64,000 nt of DNA from JACKAF01 sp041391485 (lineage in GTDB: Bacteria; Bdellovibrionota; FAC87; UBA2466; JACKAF01), in the NCBI GenBank assembly GCA_041391485.1, contig JAWKNY010000008.1, forward strand, positions 1 to 64,000, written 5' to 3'. The notes beneath the pieces were generated by a model, which saw only the letters and a list, made by a program, of their open reading frames with translations, made no database searches and was not told the DNA's origin. Positions 27,133 to 36,946 of the stretch are shown here, one piece after another (within the stretch, counting starts at the first letter, position 1; the number at the start of each line of letters is the position of its first letter). The position numbers and the translations under genes were made by a program.

Positions 27133-28123
27133 TCACGGCCTCGGCGGATCAAGGTCATTTAACGACGGAACAGGTGTCAACTGCTCCCCGCCGGAAACCA
27201 AAGAATCCTTTGCGCGGATTTCAATTTCCTCCAGGGTCTTGAGCAGTCTGCGACAAAAGAGGGCAAAAAACCGCGAGAGTCTTTTGATTCCCTGCGGAAA
27301 CTCGAATGAGCAAATCCGTGTACGGGGGAAATTCAGATCGGGCGTTCGTCCCGGCGTGACTGGAAGCTGATTCCGTACTTTGCTTTCGGAATCTGCAGAC
27401 GTTCCGGCGAAGACCGCGCCGTTTCAAAACGTTGGGCACGGTAACAATGGGTATTTTTATCCACTACCTTGGCACAGCAGTTCTCAGAGGATCACAAATG
27501 GACATCGCAGCCAGGGAGTTTGAGATTTGTCGTTCAGGGTACAAGTGAAAACTAAAGAAAGATAATAATCGGGATCCGCGATGTTGCCGAGTGCCGCCCG
27601 AGGGCCCGCTGCTGCCGCGTCAAATACTCCGGTCGGGAATAAAAACCGGTAAACAACACGGGATAGGAAACGTTTCCCAGGCGTTTTTTGTTTCCGCAAT
27701 GGAAGACTCTGTCGCAGCGAGCGAATATTGTGGGTAGAGAGGAAGGACCGTAAAGAACTGAGGGCTCCTGATGCCTTCAGGATTTCGACAGCCTCTCGAA
27801 TGGAAGGCTTTCCGTACCGCATCGCCGGAACCACTAAGTAGTCGCTCCGAGCTTTTGCTGCCACCTTTGAAACCAGAATTCAAGCGTGTAGTGCAAGCAG
27901 GGGAACCGTCTTCCGTCCAAATCTTTTTGTACGCGGCAGAAGAAGTGAAGGGGCGTTTTGGTAAAACAAAGCCGTAAACAAGCAGCCAGCGCGATCCAGG
28001 GAATATCAATGACGTGAGGTCCATCAAAAACTCAGCGGAGTAGCGCGCCACCGCGCCCTGGCGCCGGAAGTCGGGGGTGCCGAGGTTGAGTAAGAGGATT
28101 CCTTTGCGTGTACTGTCGTCCAT
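27133..28123 (-). CDS. hemH: Ferrochelatase, frame broken
   Basis: Inserts iron into protoporphyrin IX, the last step of haem synthesis. The N-terminus MDDSTRKGILLLNLGTPDF is typical, followed by AVARY..EFLMD. The central part holds VLPLYPQYS.A, and the C-terminal part reads in shifted frames KYGISFQSRLGRTP, then the FVADCLETLEEIEIRAKD block and SGGEQLTPVPSLND; these are the hallmark FQSR.G, DCLETLEE and P.LN motifs. The stop is at 27133. Six or more one-base shifts make it one of the most damaged genes here, yet every block is in order. Haem synthesis agrees with the cytochrome gene at 11.9 kb. It is followed by hldD on the same strand. Confidence 0.82.
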
Positions 28124-28221
28124 GGGGCTCACAAATGCGGCGATTAAAGCACTGGTGGGAGGGAGTCGCAATCCCAATCTCCAGACTTTCGAGCTGTGCC
28201 CCAATGGGATAGAGTAGGGGG

Positions 28222-30264
28222 ATGTTTAAGCTTAAAGAATCGTCACCACCTGTCGCCGAGAGGCGCCCTCATACCATAGAAAAACACGGACTTCGTTGGG
28301 AAGATCCCTGGTTTTGGATGCGTCAGAAAGACGATCCCAAGGTGACTGAGTACCTGAACGCGGAAAACGCGTACACCAAAGAGGTGCTGTCTCCTACAGC
28401 GCCCTTACAGGAGACGCTCTACAAAGAAATTAAGGGGCGTATCAAAGAAAAGGATCAGTCGGTACCCCAGCGAGACGGACAGTACTGGTACTACCGGCGC
28501 TACGAGGAAGGCGGCGAGTATCCGATCTATTGCCGTAAGCTGGGAGACAAGGGGCCGGAAGAAGTATTGCTCGACATGAATGTCGAGGCGAAGAAACCGT
28601 TCACCCGGACCTTGGCGTCTTTATGAAGTGAGTCCCGATGCGTTACTTGGCGTACTCTTTTGACGAAGATGGATCAGAAAAATATACCATCTATGTAAGA
28701 TCTAAAATCTGGCGAAAAGTTGGAGGAGGAAATCCCAATACGCATTCTTCACTCGCGTGGACCAAATCCAGTGACTCCTTCTTCTATACGGTATTGGATG
28801 CCCTGCGTCCGCAAAGTTTACTGGCACCGATTGCATTCAGACGTGCCCGACGATCCGGTGGCATGAAGAAGGCGATCCCGGTTTTTTCGTGGGAGTTCAC
28901 AAGGGTTTGAGTGGAGACGTTATTTACATTCACTCCCAGGGGAGCCACGTGTCAGAAGCCCGTTTTGTGCTTTCAGACAACCCGTTGGCAACTCCCAAAC
29001 TCATCGCGGCCCGTGCGGAGGGGGTTGAATACTCGGCTTGCGATCGGGACGGTGAGTTTTTTATACGTACCAACGAGGTGGGGCGAAAGATTTTAAAGTG
29101 GTGCGGGCGCCGCTTGCGACTCCATCAAAAGAGCACTGGAAGGATTTCGTTCCGCATGCGGCTGGCTCTTTGGTGAAAAGCGTTGAGGTATTTGAAAAGT
29201 TTTGCGTTGTGGAGCTTCTGAAGAATGGGCTACCGCAGATCTGGGTGCACGACTTTGAGAGCGATAAGGCACTATGTTTCCTTCGAAGCGCCCGTTTACG
29301 ATGTGGAGACGGGCGGCTATAGAAATTCCATTTCTTCGCAACTTCGCTGTCTACTCGACGCTAAATACTCCCGACAGTGTTTACGATTACGACATGGCGA
29401 CCCGGACACAGGTGCTGGCAGCTGCAGACCGAGATTCGGGAGGATTCGATGCCGGCGTACCTCGTCAAGCGTGAGTGGGCCGTGGCACCTGATGGCGTGA
29501 AAGTGCCGAATTTCTGCTCTACAGAAAGGATGCGCCACTGGATGGGAGCGCCCCACTGTATCTTTATGGGTATGGCTCTTATGGCTTATCCCGTATGCAC
29601 TGATTTTTCGGTGGCAAGATTGAGTCTAGTCGATCGGGGTTATGTGTTTGCGTTGGCGCACGTTCGCGGCGGGATGGAACTGGGTTGGGATTGGTATGAG
29701 AGTGCCAAGTTGTTAAAAAAACGCACGACATTTAGCGATTTCATCGCCTGTGCGGAACACTTGATTCAGGCGAAATTCACGAAGAAAGGCAATATTGTTG
29801 CCTGCGGCGGGAGTGCCGGTGGCATGTTAATGGGAGCCATCGCCAATGAAAGGCCTGAGCTATTCAAAGCGATTGTCGCCCACGTTCCCTTCGTCGATGT
29901 GTTGAATACGATGCTGGATGCGAGCTTACCCCTCACGCCAATAGAATATAAAGAGTGGGGGAATCCGGAACATAAGGAGTACTTTGAATACATTCGCTCT
30001 TACTCCCCGTATGACAACGTAAAGGCGCAAGCTTACCCGCACCTTTTCATCACAGGTGGGTTAAACGATCCGCGTGTCACCTATTGGGAGCCTACCAAAT
30101 GGGCCGCAAAATTAAGATCGGTGAAGACCGATAACAACGTCCTGCTTCTCAAGATTCACATGGGGTTCGGGCACGCAGGCGCCTCAGGCCGCTTTGAATA
30201 TATTAAGGAGCTGGCCGAGGAATACGCCTTCATCCTCAGTCTGGATCCCCGATCCGCGTCCTAG
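28222..30264 (+). CDS. ptrB: Prolyl oligopeptidase family protease (oligopeptidase B-like, S9A), frame broken
   Basis: A serine peptidase that cleaves short peptides after basic residues if it is true oligopeptidase B. The start MFKLKESSPPVAERRPHTIE with WEDPWFWMRQKDDPKVTEYL matches the S9A N-terminus, and QYWYYRRYEEGGEYPIYCRK opens the propeller. The hydrolase domain has VRGGMELGWDWYESA, the nucleophile in CGGSAGGMLMGAIANERPEL, FITGGLNDPRVTYWEPTKWA for the acid residue, and MGFGHAGASGRFEY for the histidine. Several shifts occur between 28600 and 29400; the last 900 bases are clean. There is no signal peptide, so it is probably cytoplasmic. The symbol is by similarity only. Confidence 0.82.
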
Positions 30265-30451
30265 GACCACAAACGGTGCGGCTCTTTTTGCGCCCACACT
30301 TGCGTCTTTTCGTTCTAATTCACCAACAATTTCAGTGAGTCCGATTATCGGATTATTTTACTCGTCGTTACAAAGTGTGACGCGGTGGGTTGACGGGGGT
30401 AGGAGCTTGGAGGTTTGGTGCTTTTGATCACTTCAAGGAAAGGCGGGGTTG

Positions 30452-31558
30452 ATGTTCGCAAAAGCGCTTCTCTCATTTCTTCTCATTTTGGTTTTGTGTC
30501 CGGGTTCGCTTTGGGCCTGGTCTATTGAAGCCGTGAGTGGTCCGGAGCACAGTGGACTCGACGGGACTGTACACCGAAGTACGGTCTTTCGTGAAAACGA
30601 TACCGTATGGTACGGCCGGTGCAGTATTTTGGAAAAGCGGTGCGCGCCGGACAGCGATTCGCTCGAACTGGACCGCCAGCAAAGTTTCGAACAATACCAA
30701 ACGCTGCTTGCTGAACTTTTCGGGATTGGCGCCAAGTACCTCATCTACCATGAGAAGACGCGAGAGAACTACGATCGACTGCTGGAGTCCTTGCAAGAAA
30801 TTATCGACGGCGATGCCGAGGAATCTGAGAAACAGAAGGCAAAACAGAAGCGCGATGCCATCAAGGCAAAAGGCGGGCTGAGAGATCGTTTTCTGCAGGC
30901 GGTGGCAATTAAAGAGTCCCTCGATCGCAAAAAGAACGAGGGTGGCGAAGAGTTTGTCGTAACTTTTGAGAAATCCCAAAAACAGTTTCGTGAGTCTTTA
31001 TGGCCTGTAAACTTTGCGCGACTCATTAATAAGCCGGAGGATCCGCTCAAGCGACTCGAGCCGAGCACGGACCTTACCTGGTTTTTTGGAGGCAAGGCGC
31101 TCAATCGTAAAAAGGCCAAGGAGTCCTGTGGGCGAGTAGCTGGGGGGCGTCTCGCTTCTTTTGCTGAGATGGAAGCCACCGCGAAATGGATGAAAGATAC
31201 GGAGATCTGGAGCGCCATTCCGGAAGAAAAGGGCACGCACTCCGAAAATCCCGTACGCAAAGTCTGGCTGAGTGGCGCGTCGACCGATAAACGCCACGCC
31301 CGCACCGAGCAGCGCCAAGAAGGATCGTATGTGATTAAGACGGTTGACGTCGCTATCTATGAGACGGATTGCCTTTTTGATTACGCCTATCTCTATTCCG
31401 ATGGGAGCGCCAAGCTTTTCAGCTACCGCGTGAAGACAACCAACCTGGGACCCATACACGATCCGGTAGGGGAGTGTGGGGGCGAGACGACGGAACTGCC
31501 GGTCCTCTGCGTGATGGACCCTCAAGGCAATAACCACCAGAACTGGGGAGCCCACTAA
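30452..31558 (+). CDS. Exported protein of unknown family, paralogue A
   Basis: A 368-residue protein with signal peptide MFAKALLSFLLILVLCPGSLWA. I do not recognise the family. It shares its plan with the next gene: an N-terminal block VHRSTVFRENDTVWYGRCSI, a helical block with FEQYQTLLAELFGIGAKYLI, an EIIDGDAEE.K segment, then FEKSQKQFRESLWPVNFARL and RLEPSTDLTWFFGGKALNRK. After that, AKESCGRVAGGRLASFAEME resembles the N-terminal half of a C-type-lectin-like fold. Six or more cysteines in the mature part suggest disulfides. The TAATG junction couples it to the next gene. The frame is intact although neighbouring genes are damaged. Confidence 0.6.
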   Translation: MFAKALLSFLLILVLCPGSLWAWSIEAVSGPEHSGLDGTVHRSTVFRENDTVWYGRCSILEKRCAPDSDSLELDRQQSFEQYQTLLAELFGIGAKYLIYHEKTRENYDRLLESLQEIIDGDAEESEKQKAKQKRDAIKAKGGLRDRFLQAVAIKESLDRKKNEGGEEFVVTFEKSQKQFRESLWPVNFARLINKPEDPLKRLEPSTDLTWFFGGKALNRKKAKESCGRVAGGRLASFAEMEATAKWMKDTEIWSAIPEEKGTHSENPVRKVWLSGASTDKRHARTEQRQEGSYVIKTVDVAIYETDCLFDYAYLYSDGSAKLFSYRVKTTNLGPIHDPVGECGGETTELPVLCVMDPQGNNHQNWGAH

Positions 31559-33084
31559 TGAAAACACTTAGCAAAATTTCAATCTCTTTGTTTTGTGTCC
31601 TGGGTATCTCGGCACCGCTTTATGCGAGCATTGAAGGGGTGGCGTCGCCAACGACGTTGGACTCTTTAGGCAATGTCTACCGCTACACCGTCTATAGAAC
31701 GGGAAACAAGGTCCGCTATGGGGAGTGTGACACGCTGGAGTCCTATTGTTTGCCGTCCAGCCCCTTGCTGAAGGTTCAACGTGAAATGCCCTTTGAGGAC
31801 TACGTGAGCCGTCTCGCGGAGCACTTTGGAGTCAATGCGACCTACCTGCTTCACCACGAGCGGGCGATCGACAGCATTTCGGCGTATCTCGAGACGTTAG
31901 ATGGTATCGTGAACGGCGATGCGGCGTCGGATGAGAAAGCTCTGGCCAAAGCCAAGTACGACGCAGTTTTGGACGCTGGCGGGATGCTGGATCGTTTTCT
32001 ACAGGCCTTGCAGATTAAGCTCAGTCTCGATGAGAAGACTCCCGACGATTTTGAAAAGCAACGCGAACTGTTGAACCACTCTAGAAAACGCGTCAATGGG
32101 GATCGCGCCGGAAAGGGGACGGAGCGTTCCGGGTACTCGTTGCTTCAGGGGTTTTTCGGGGATTTGGAGTCGCTGCATTTGAAAGGTGAACAGAAAACCC
32201 GTCTAAGTGCTTATGCCACGCTTTGGTCTGAGGCCAAGGGAATGGAAGGGGCCGAGGGTTATGCGGATCAAATCGTGCAGGCGCTCTTGGATGCTTCCTA
32301 CCTGAGGTCCCAACAAGCCAATGGCACGATTGGGCCGTTGCTAGCTTTGCTCGCCAAAAACCGGGAGCTGTCCGTCGAGATCAACCCGGCGGAGGATTTC
32401 AAGGAAATCGCGCCCATTTTTCGGCGCTACATGAACGACGAGCGGGTGGAGTACAAACTTGCGGGAATGGGGATGAAACCCCTCGATAGCGAGGGGAGTG
32501 TGACGTTTGAGCAGAGTGTGAAGCAATTTGAGCAGGCCTTTTGGCCGGTCAATTTTGCGGCGGACGTATCGGATGAGAAACCCGAAGCGGCTACGCGATT
32601 TGAACCAAGCACACTACGAACCTGGCACTTGGGACACGCGAATTCCACACGCAAGGAGGCCGAGTCCCATTGCGCCCGAGCGGGTAAAGGCTACCGGATG
32701 GCCGATACGTCCGACGTGGGCTACTCCGCCAGTTGGCTTTTGAAATCGTCGATTGGAACCGAGATGGGCTACACCTCCGGGGCCCGCCTGCCGGTGTGTG
32801 GCTGCCGTGGATTAAAGGGGGTAAGAGGCAAATACCTGCGTACCGTGAAGAAGCAGGTTGAGATTTATCGCAACAACTTCCGCGAGCAGGACGTCCCCGA
32901 GCATGAGCTAGAGGTCCATTTTATGTACATGATGGTGGGCGGTCCTGAGTGTGAAGTCCGCAGCGCAAAGGTGGGCACGGGGGAAGTGTACAAAGACGGA
33001 CACTACTCGCAGGAAGAGCTTTTAAAATGGGCCGACAAGGCGGGCGAAGCAGCGGTGTTGTGCTTCAAAGAACGGTTTAAATAA
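31558..33084 (+). CDS. Exported protein of unknown family, paralogue B
   Basis: A 508-residue protein with signal peptide MKTLSKISISLFCVLGISAPLYA. It repeats the layout of the preceding protein: VYRYTVYRTGNKVRYGECDT, FEDYVSRLAEHFGVNATYLL, DGIVNGDAASDEKALAKAKY, then a 130-residue insert absent from paralogue A (about residues 180-310), followed by FEQSVKQFEQAFWPVNFAAD, RFEPSTLRTWHLGHANSTRK and AESHCARAGKGYRMAD. The C-terminal third has a CGCRG cluster and more cysteines. Its start shares one base with the upstream stop, so both proteins are made together. Export, disulfides and duplication suggest surface or secreted interaction partners, but no function can be assigned. Confidence 0.6.
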   Translation: MKTLSKISISLFCVLGISAPLYASIEGVASPTTLDSLGNVYRYTVYRTGNKVRYGECDTLESYCLPSSPLLKVQREMPFEDYVSRLAEHFGVNATYLLHHERAIDSISAYLETLDGIVNGDAASDEKALAKAKYDAVLDAGGMLDRFLQALQIKLSLDEKTPDDFEKQRELLNHSRKRVNGDRAGKGTERSGYSLLQGFFGDLESLHLKGEQKTRLSAYATLWSEAKGMEGAEGYADQIVQALLDASYLRSQQANGTIGPLLALLAKNRELSVEINPAEDFKEIAPIFRRYMNDERVEYKLAGMGMKPLDSEGSVTFEQSVKQFEQAFWPVNFAADVSDEKPEAATRFEPSTLRTWHLGHANSTRKEAESHCARAGKGYRMADTSDVGYSASWLLKSSIGTEMGYTSGARLPVCGCRGLKGVRGKYLRTVKKQVEIYRNNFREQDVPEHELEVHFMYMMVGGPECEVRSAKVGTGEVYKDGHYSQEELLKWADKAGEAAVLCFKERFK

Positions 33085-33207
33085 TATTTGAAGTGGGTTT
33101 TGTTTCCTGGCGAGGCGCTCGACGACGACCGACCAAGGCGTACGTGAGTGTACGTCGCGGGAGGGAGAAGGAGAGCAACGATGTCAGGGAACAAAAGACA
33201 CGAAAAT

Positions 33208-33290
33208 CGGAGGGACGGGGACTCGAACCCCGATATCCTTTCGGATGCCGCATTTCGAGTGCGGTGCCATACCAATTTGACGATCCCTCC
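33208..33290 (-). tRNA. tRNA-Ser (anticodon CGA)
   Basis: On the minus strand the gene folds as a type II tRNA. The acceptor arm is GGAGGGA/TCCCTCC. The anticodon stem CCGCA/TGCGG encloses CTCGAAA, giving anticodon CGA for codon UCG. A long variable arm has ATCC-GAAA-GGAT. The T arm is CGGGG-TTCGAGT-CCCCG. The discriminator base is G, as usual for serine, and the CCA end is not encoded. Confidence 0.93.
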
Positions 33291-33379
33291 TCAAATGGAA
33301 ACCTCTTTATAAGTGTACGGAGCCCATCGCACAAGCTCTGATTAAGGGTCGAAAATAGCAGCCGAAATTGGCCTCTTCC

Positions 33380-34486
33380 CTACCGGATAAAGCCTAAACC
33401 GATGCGCTGGGCGCTTCCCGCGTTGGCTCCCGACTCCATGAAAGGGCTCTCGCGTCGCATGTCGTGTGCCACCGCGTACGCGTAGGCTTCCTGGGCCGTG
33501 ATTTCGCCGTTGCGGTCCCTGTCGGCGCTAAGGGGCGTGCCTTCGTGGGTCTGGTGGGCAAACGCGGCGATCACATGGTAGAGAAACTCATTAAACATAA
33601 GATCCATCGAAGCAAAGCTATACTCAGAGTCCGTGGAAGCCGCCATGGCCACGCGGTGCCCGCCGGCCGTGGGGCGCACGAAGCCGCCACTGAAACACTG
33701 CTCGTACACGGCGAGCAAGGTCTTAACCGGAAGTGTCTTTAAAAGTTCGCCGAACTCACGGGCGCCCATTTCCCCATCGCTGAGCACCAGCGTGGATTCC
33801 CCGTCTCGGGTGCTTCCATGATCGTTGATAACCAAGACGAGGTGGTCGTTCTCTTGGATCTTGCTGGCTAGTTCGGCAATGACGTTTCGAATTTCTCCAA
33901 GCGTCGAGCCGTATTGGATGTCCTCCCAGCCGTCCCCATCCAAGTCCGCGTTGCGAGACTTGAACGCGCTATCGGCGACCCAGATGTTTTCTTTCTTGTA
34001 CCCATACACGGTGGTCAGTGTGCGGTAGAGAAAGGACAAGTCGTTCCAGTGCCGGAGTTCGGCGCGGCCGTTAATGAGTAAAGCGTAGTAGCGTTCGGGT
34101 TCCTCCACCTTGTACTTCCCGTCCAAGTCTTTGACGGCGAAAGTCGGGACCTTTCCATCTAGCGCCTGCAACGGGTGGCTCAACACTTGTCCCATCTCTA
34201 CTGGAGGGCGGTCGGTTTTGATTTCTTCGCGCAGTTTTCCTTCGGCGTCGACAATCCGTATGAAGGCAGGGTGTCCCCAGTTTGCCTGAGGGAGGGTATC
34301 GATAAAAAGAACGCGATCTCCCTTATTGCGAACTGACTTCAGCTTCACCGATTTTCCGCCCACAAGCGCGATAGTTTGAGCGTCCGTCGCCAGCGTTGCG
34401 CTGAGATCATAAACCGCGTCAGCCGCGATCAAAGGGGCGGACAAGCAAAATAAAAACAAAACCAGTTTGTAAAGTAGACTTCTCAT
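33380..34486 (-). CDS. Legumain-like cysteine protease (peptidase C13-type), exported
   Basis: A 368-residue exported protein (signal MRSLLYKLVLFLFCLSAPLI). The central domain has a caspase/legumain-type arrangement: YYALLINGRAELRHWNDLSF as first strand, the catalytic histidine in LVLVINDHGSTRDG at His223, and the nucleophile in LLAVYEQCFSGGF at Cys264, as in the C13 motifs DHGS and E.C.SG. Two EF-hand-like calcium loops occur, ADLDGDGWEDIQ before the histidine and DRDRNGEITAQEA near the C-terminus. Calcium control of activity is therefore plausible. Legumains cleave after Asn; the specificity here is unknown. The frame is intact. Confidence 0.72.
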   Translation of the reverse strand: MRSLLYKLVLFLFCLSAPLIAADAVYDLSATLATDAQTIALVGGKSVKLKSVRNKGDRVLFIDTLPQANWGHPAFIRIVDAEGKLREEIKTDRPPVEMGQVLSHPLQALDGKVPTFAVKDLDGKYKVEEPERYYALLINGRAELRHWNDLSFLYRTLTTVYGYKKENIWVADSAFKSRNADLDGDGWEDIQYGSTLGEIRNVIAELASKIQENDHLVLVINDHGSTRDGESTLVLSDGEMGAREFGELLKTLPVKTLLAVYEQCFSGGFVRPTAGGHRVAMAASTDSEYSFASMDLMFNEFLYHVIAAFAHQTHEGTPLSADRDRNGEITAQEAYAYAVAHDMRRESPFMESGANAGSAQRIGLGFIR

Positions 34487-34634
34487 CTAGATTCCCCCGA
34501 AAGATCTTCTGTGGATGAAGATCCGTGCCGTGATGCCACACCGCACCTAACCCTTAGATTGAAAATACCAAGAATGGGGACAAAACCCAAGTTGTGAGCA
34601 AGGAAGGGGAGAACGCTTGCTGTCACGCGGTGCG

Positions 34635-34886
34635 CTATTTCGGGGAGAGAACTTCAATGGTAGCCCGCAGGCTTTCCATGCGCGACTGATGGAGGAGCAA
34701 CTCCTCTTGAATGGCTATGGAGGCGCCTGGGTCTTTGGTGTTTTTCAGGCGCTCCTTGATCTCGGCCTCTTCCGTGGAAAGGGCGGCGAGGCGCGAGTGA
34801 AGCTCCTTCAAATGGGCCTCGTCGGGCGTTGAGGGGACGCAACCCAGGACAGTGAGTAGGGCGACGATAAGTACGAACTTAGTCAT
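34635..34886 (-). CDS. Small coiled-coil lipoprotein
   Basis: An 83-residue predicted lipoprotein: signal MTKFVLIVALLTVLGC with the acylated cysteine at residue 16. The mature part is almost entirely one amphipathic helix with heptad spacing (LKELHSRLAALSTEEAEIKE, then EELLLHQSRMESLRATIEVL), so it should form a coiled coil like Lpp-type or cell-wall spacer lipoproteins. There is no C-terminal lysine-tyrosine-arginine motif for covalent murein attachment, although it ends SPK. It is divergent from the transglycosylase gene just beyond its start. Confidence 0.65.
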   Translation of the reverse strand: MTKFVLIVALLTVLGCVPSTPDEAHLKELHSRLAALSTEEAEIKERLKNTKDPGASIAIQEELLLHQSRMESLRATIEVLSPK

Positions 34887-34912
34887 TTAGTCTTCGCTAG
34901 GCTTTGATTACA

Positions 34913-36667
34913 ATGAAGGGCATGTTGGTTTTCCCACCGCACCATAAATTCCGGCTCGTCCAACTGCCTGTTTTTTTATTATGCCTTTTGTTCGCGGGAT
35001 GTGCCACCAAACACCAGCCGTTGGAGTACAGCGACTACTTTCCTAGTAAGCCTGGCGGCTATTTTGAACCCGGACAAATACAGGAAGCTAGACAGCTGGC
35101 CGCGAAGGAGGAGTTGGGGCCTTACGAAAAAAATCGGCTCCTGCATCTGTATCTAAACGAAATGAAGAGTTTGGGGAGTGGCACGGCTCGCTATCAGGAA
35201 CTTCTTGAGCGAGTGAGTGCGCTACAAGACGAACTTCGTCCCTTACGAGAGCAATGGGTCCGCCTGCAACTGGATCAGTTTAAGAAAATGGCGGAGGCTA
35301 GAAAGCTGCACCTGGGCCGCGCTGAAAAAGGGCCGCAGGGCCCTTACGAAGAAGCGCGAGTATTGTGGAATGCCGACCGGAATCAAGAAGCACTGGCTAA
35401 ACTGTCGCTGTGGATGCAAAGCCGACAGTTTCATCGTTACACGGCCTCCGATCTACGAGTCAAAGCGTACTACATGCGATTTCGAATTGCCCTGGATCTG
35501 GGAAACTACGCCCTCGCGAACGAGAGCTACGAGCAGATCGTGCGCCTCTCACCGTGTAGTTGGCGCGGCACTCAAGCCTCTTTTGTTAGCTCGCTTCTGG
35601 CCTTTGCCTACGGCAATTCGAAAAGGGCGTTAGAGATTTTGAAGAAAAAGTGCGATCCGGACAACTCCTACGAGCGCAAGCTGCAGGACGCGTACTGGGA
35701 GGCGCGCTTTCTGGAAAAAACAGACCCTGAAACGAGTCGCCAGATTTTTGAAACGATCGCCTCCAGTCAGGTCCCCACGTATTACAATTTTTTGGCTCAG
35801 AACCGTTTGGGTCAGCCCTATTGGACCGATGTGAGTTCGCAGCGCAGTTATCTTTGGAACGAATTCAAGCTACCCGAGCCGGTGCATTTAGAGCTTTTGA
35901 GCGCAGAGAAGCTACTGGATCATGAGCTACGCCAAGAAGCGTCGCTCTATCTACGTAATGTAGCGAGTGACCTGCTCCAAAAAAATGTCCGCACACAGGC
36001 AAAGCCACTTCTCTACACCGCAAATCTACTGAAAGCGTCGGGGCAGCACCTCGACGCTTTGCAAATTTACTATGCTCTAGCGTCGTCTGCGCGCGAAGAA
36101 GCGTTTACTCCGGAAGCCTGGTTTCAACTGAACTTCATACAGGACATGTTTCCACGGCCGTTTGCGAGCCGGGTAGAGTGGCTTTCAAAAATGTGGAAGG
36201 TCGATCCCGACTATGTCTACTCGATCATGCGTCAGGAGAGTGCCTTCACCTCGACAGCCGTTTCGGGAGCCAAGGCTCAAGGTTTGATGCAAATGATGCC
36301 CTTTCTTTCCGACGGGCTCAGCCAGCAATGGGGGTATGAGGATTACTTCGCTCAAGACTATATGTTTACCGGCGAGGAGAATTTAAAGCTCTCGATCTTC
36401 CATCTCTACCAGCTCCAGACCTACGCCCCTCACCCCGCACTCATGGCCGGCGCCTACAACGCGGGCCTGGAGCGAACGCGCAACTGGTGGCAGCGGTTTT
36501 CCAAGTACCCACTCGACGTTTTTATCGAGATGGTACCGGTGAAAGAAACACGGCACTACATGATGCTGGTTTTAAGAAACTACATTTACTACAAGATTCT
36601 TCACACCGGCCAACCGGTTCCTGGGGATTTGTTTGCCTTTCAGTTACCTGCAGTCCGCAAGAATTAA
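34913..36667 (+). CDS. Soluble-lytic-transglycosylase-like lipoprotein (Slt70 type)
   Basis: Cleaves the MurNAc-GlcNAc bond of peptidoglycan, leaving 1,6-anhydroMurNAc. The 584-residue protein has a lipobox signal (LPVFLLCLLFAGC), a long helical superhelix of TPR-like repeats as in Slt70, and a C-terminal SLT domain. The latter holds the catalytic glutamate in DYVYSIMRQESAFTSTAVSG, AQGLMQMMPF, and the conserved HPALMAGAYNAGLERTRNWW. It supplies anhydro-muropeptides of the kind recycled through Mpl at 2.8 kb. The ATG at 34913 or 34922 is a possible start; neither has a strong ribosome site. The divergent small lipoprotein shares the promoter region. Confidence 0.85.
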   Translation: MKGMLVFPPHHKFRLVQLPVFLLCLLFAGCATKHQPLEYSDYFPSKPGGYFEPGQIQEARQLAAKEELGPYEKNRLLHLYLNEMKSLGSGTARYQELLERVSALQDELRPLREQWVRLQLDQFKKMAEARKLHLGRAEKGPQGPYEEARVLWNADRNQEALAKLSLWMQSRQFHRYTASDLRVKAYYMRFRIALDLGNYALANESYEQIVRLSPCSWRGTQASFVSSLLAFAYGNSKRALEILKKKCDPDNSYERKLQDAYWEARFLEKTDPETSRQIFETIASSQVPTYYNFLAQNRLGQPYWTDVSSQRSYLWNEFKLPEPVHLELLSAEKLLDHELRQEASLYLRNVASDLLQKNVRTQAKPLLYTANLLKASGQHLDALQIYYALASSAREEAFTPEAWFQLNFIQDMFPRPFASRVEWLSKMWKVDPDYVYSIMRQESAFTSTAVSGAKAQGLMQMMPFLSDGLSQQWGYEDYFAQDYMFTGEENLKLSIFHLYQLQTYAPHPALMAGAYNAGLERTRNWWQRFSKYPLDVFIEMVPVKETRHYMMLVLRNYIYYKILHTGQPVPGDLFAFQLPAVRKN

Positions 36668-36946
36668 TACTTATCGAATACAACCCACCCCTCCAATCGA
36701 ATACGTCTAGGTTCCGTTCGCTGACAAAAATTGGCACTTGATCGGATTAGCTAGCAACACTTTTCGGCGCTCTTACAGTGTACGCCACCGTGATTTCAAC
36801 GCTTTAGCTACGCTGTTTTATGGCACCGCTATTGCTTTTTCTCTCCCTTGAACGTCATCAAGTGTGGGGGCGTTCATCGGCGAGTGTCATAAGGGGCACA
36901 CTCCGGTCAAAGCAGATTTTGTACTAGTTGTCATTGGTGGTTGTTC

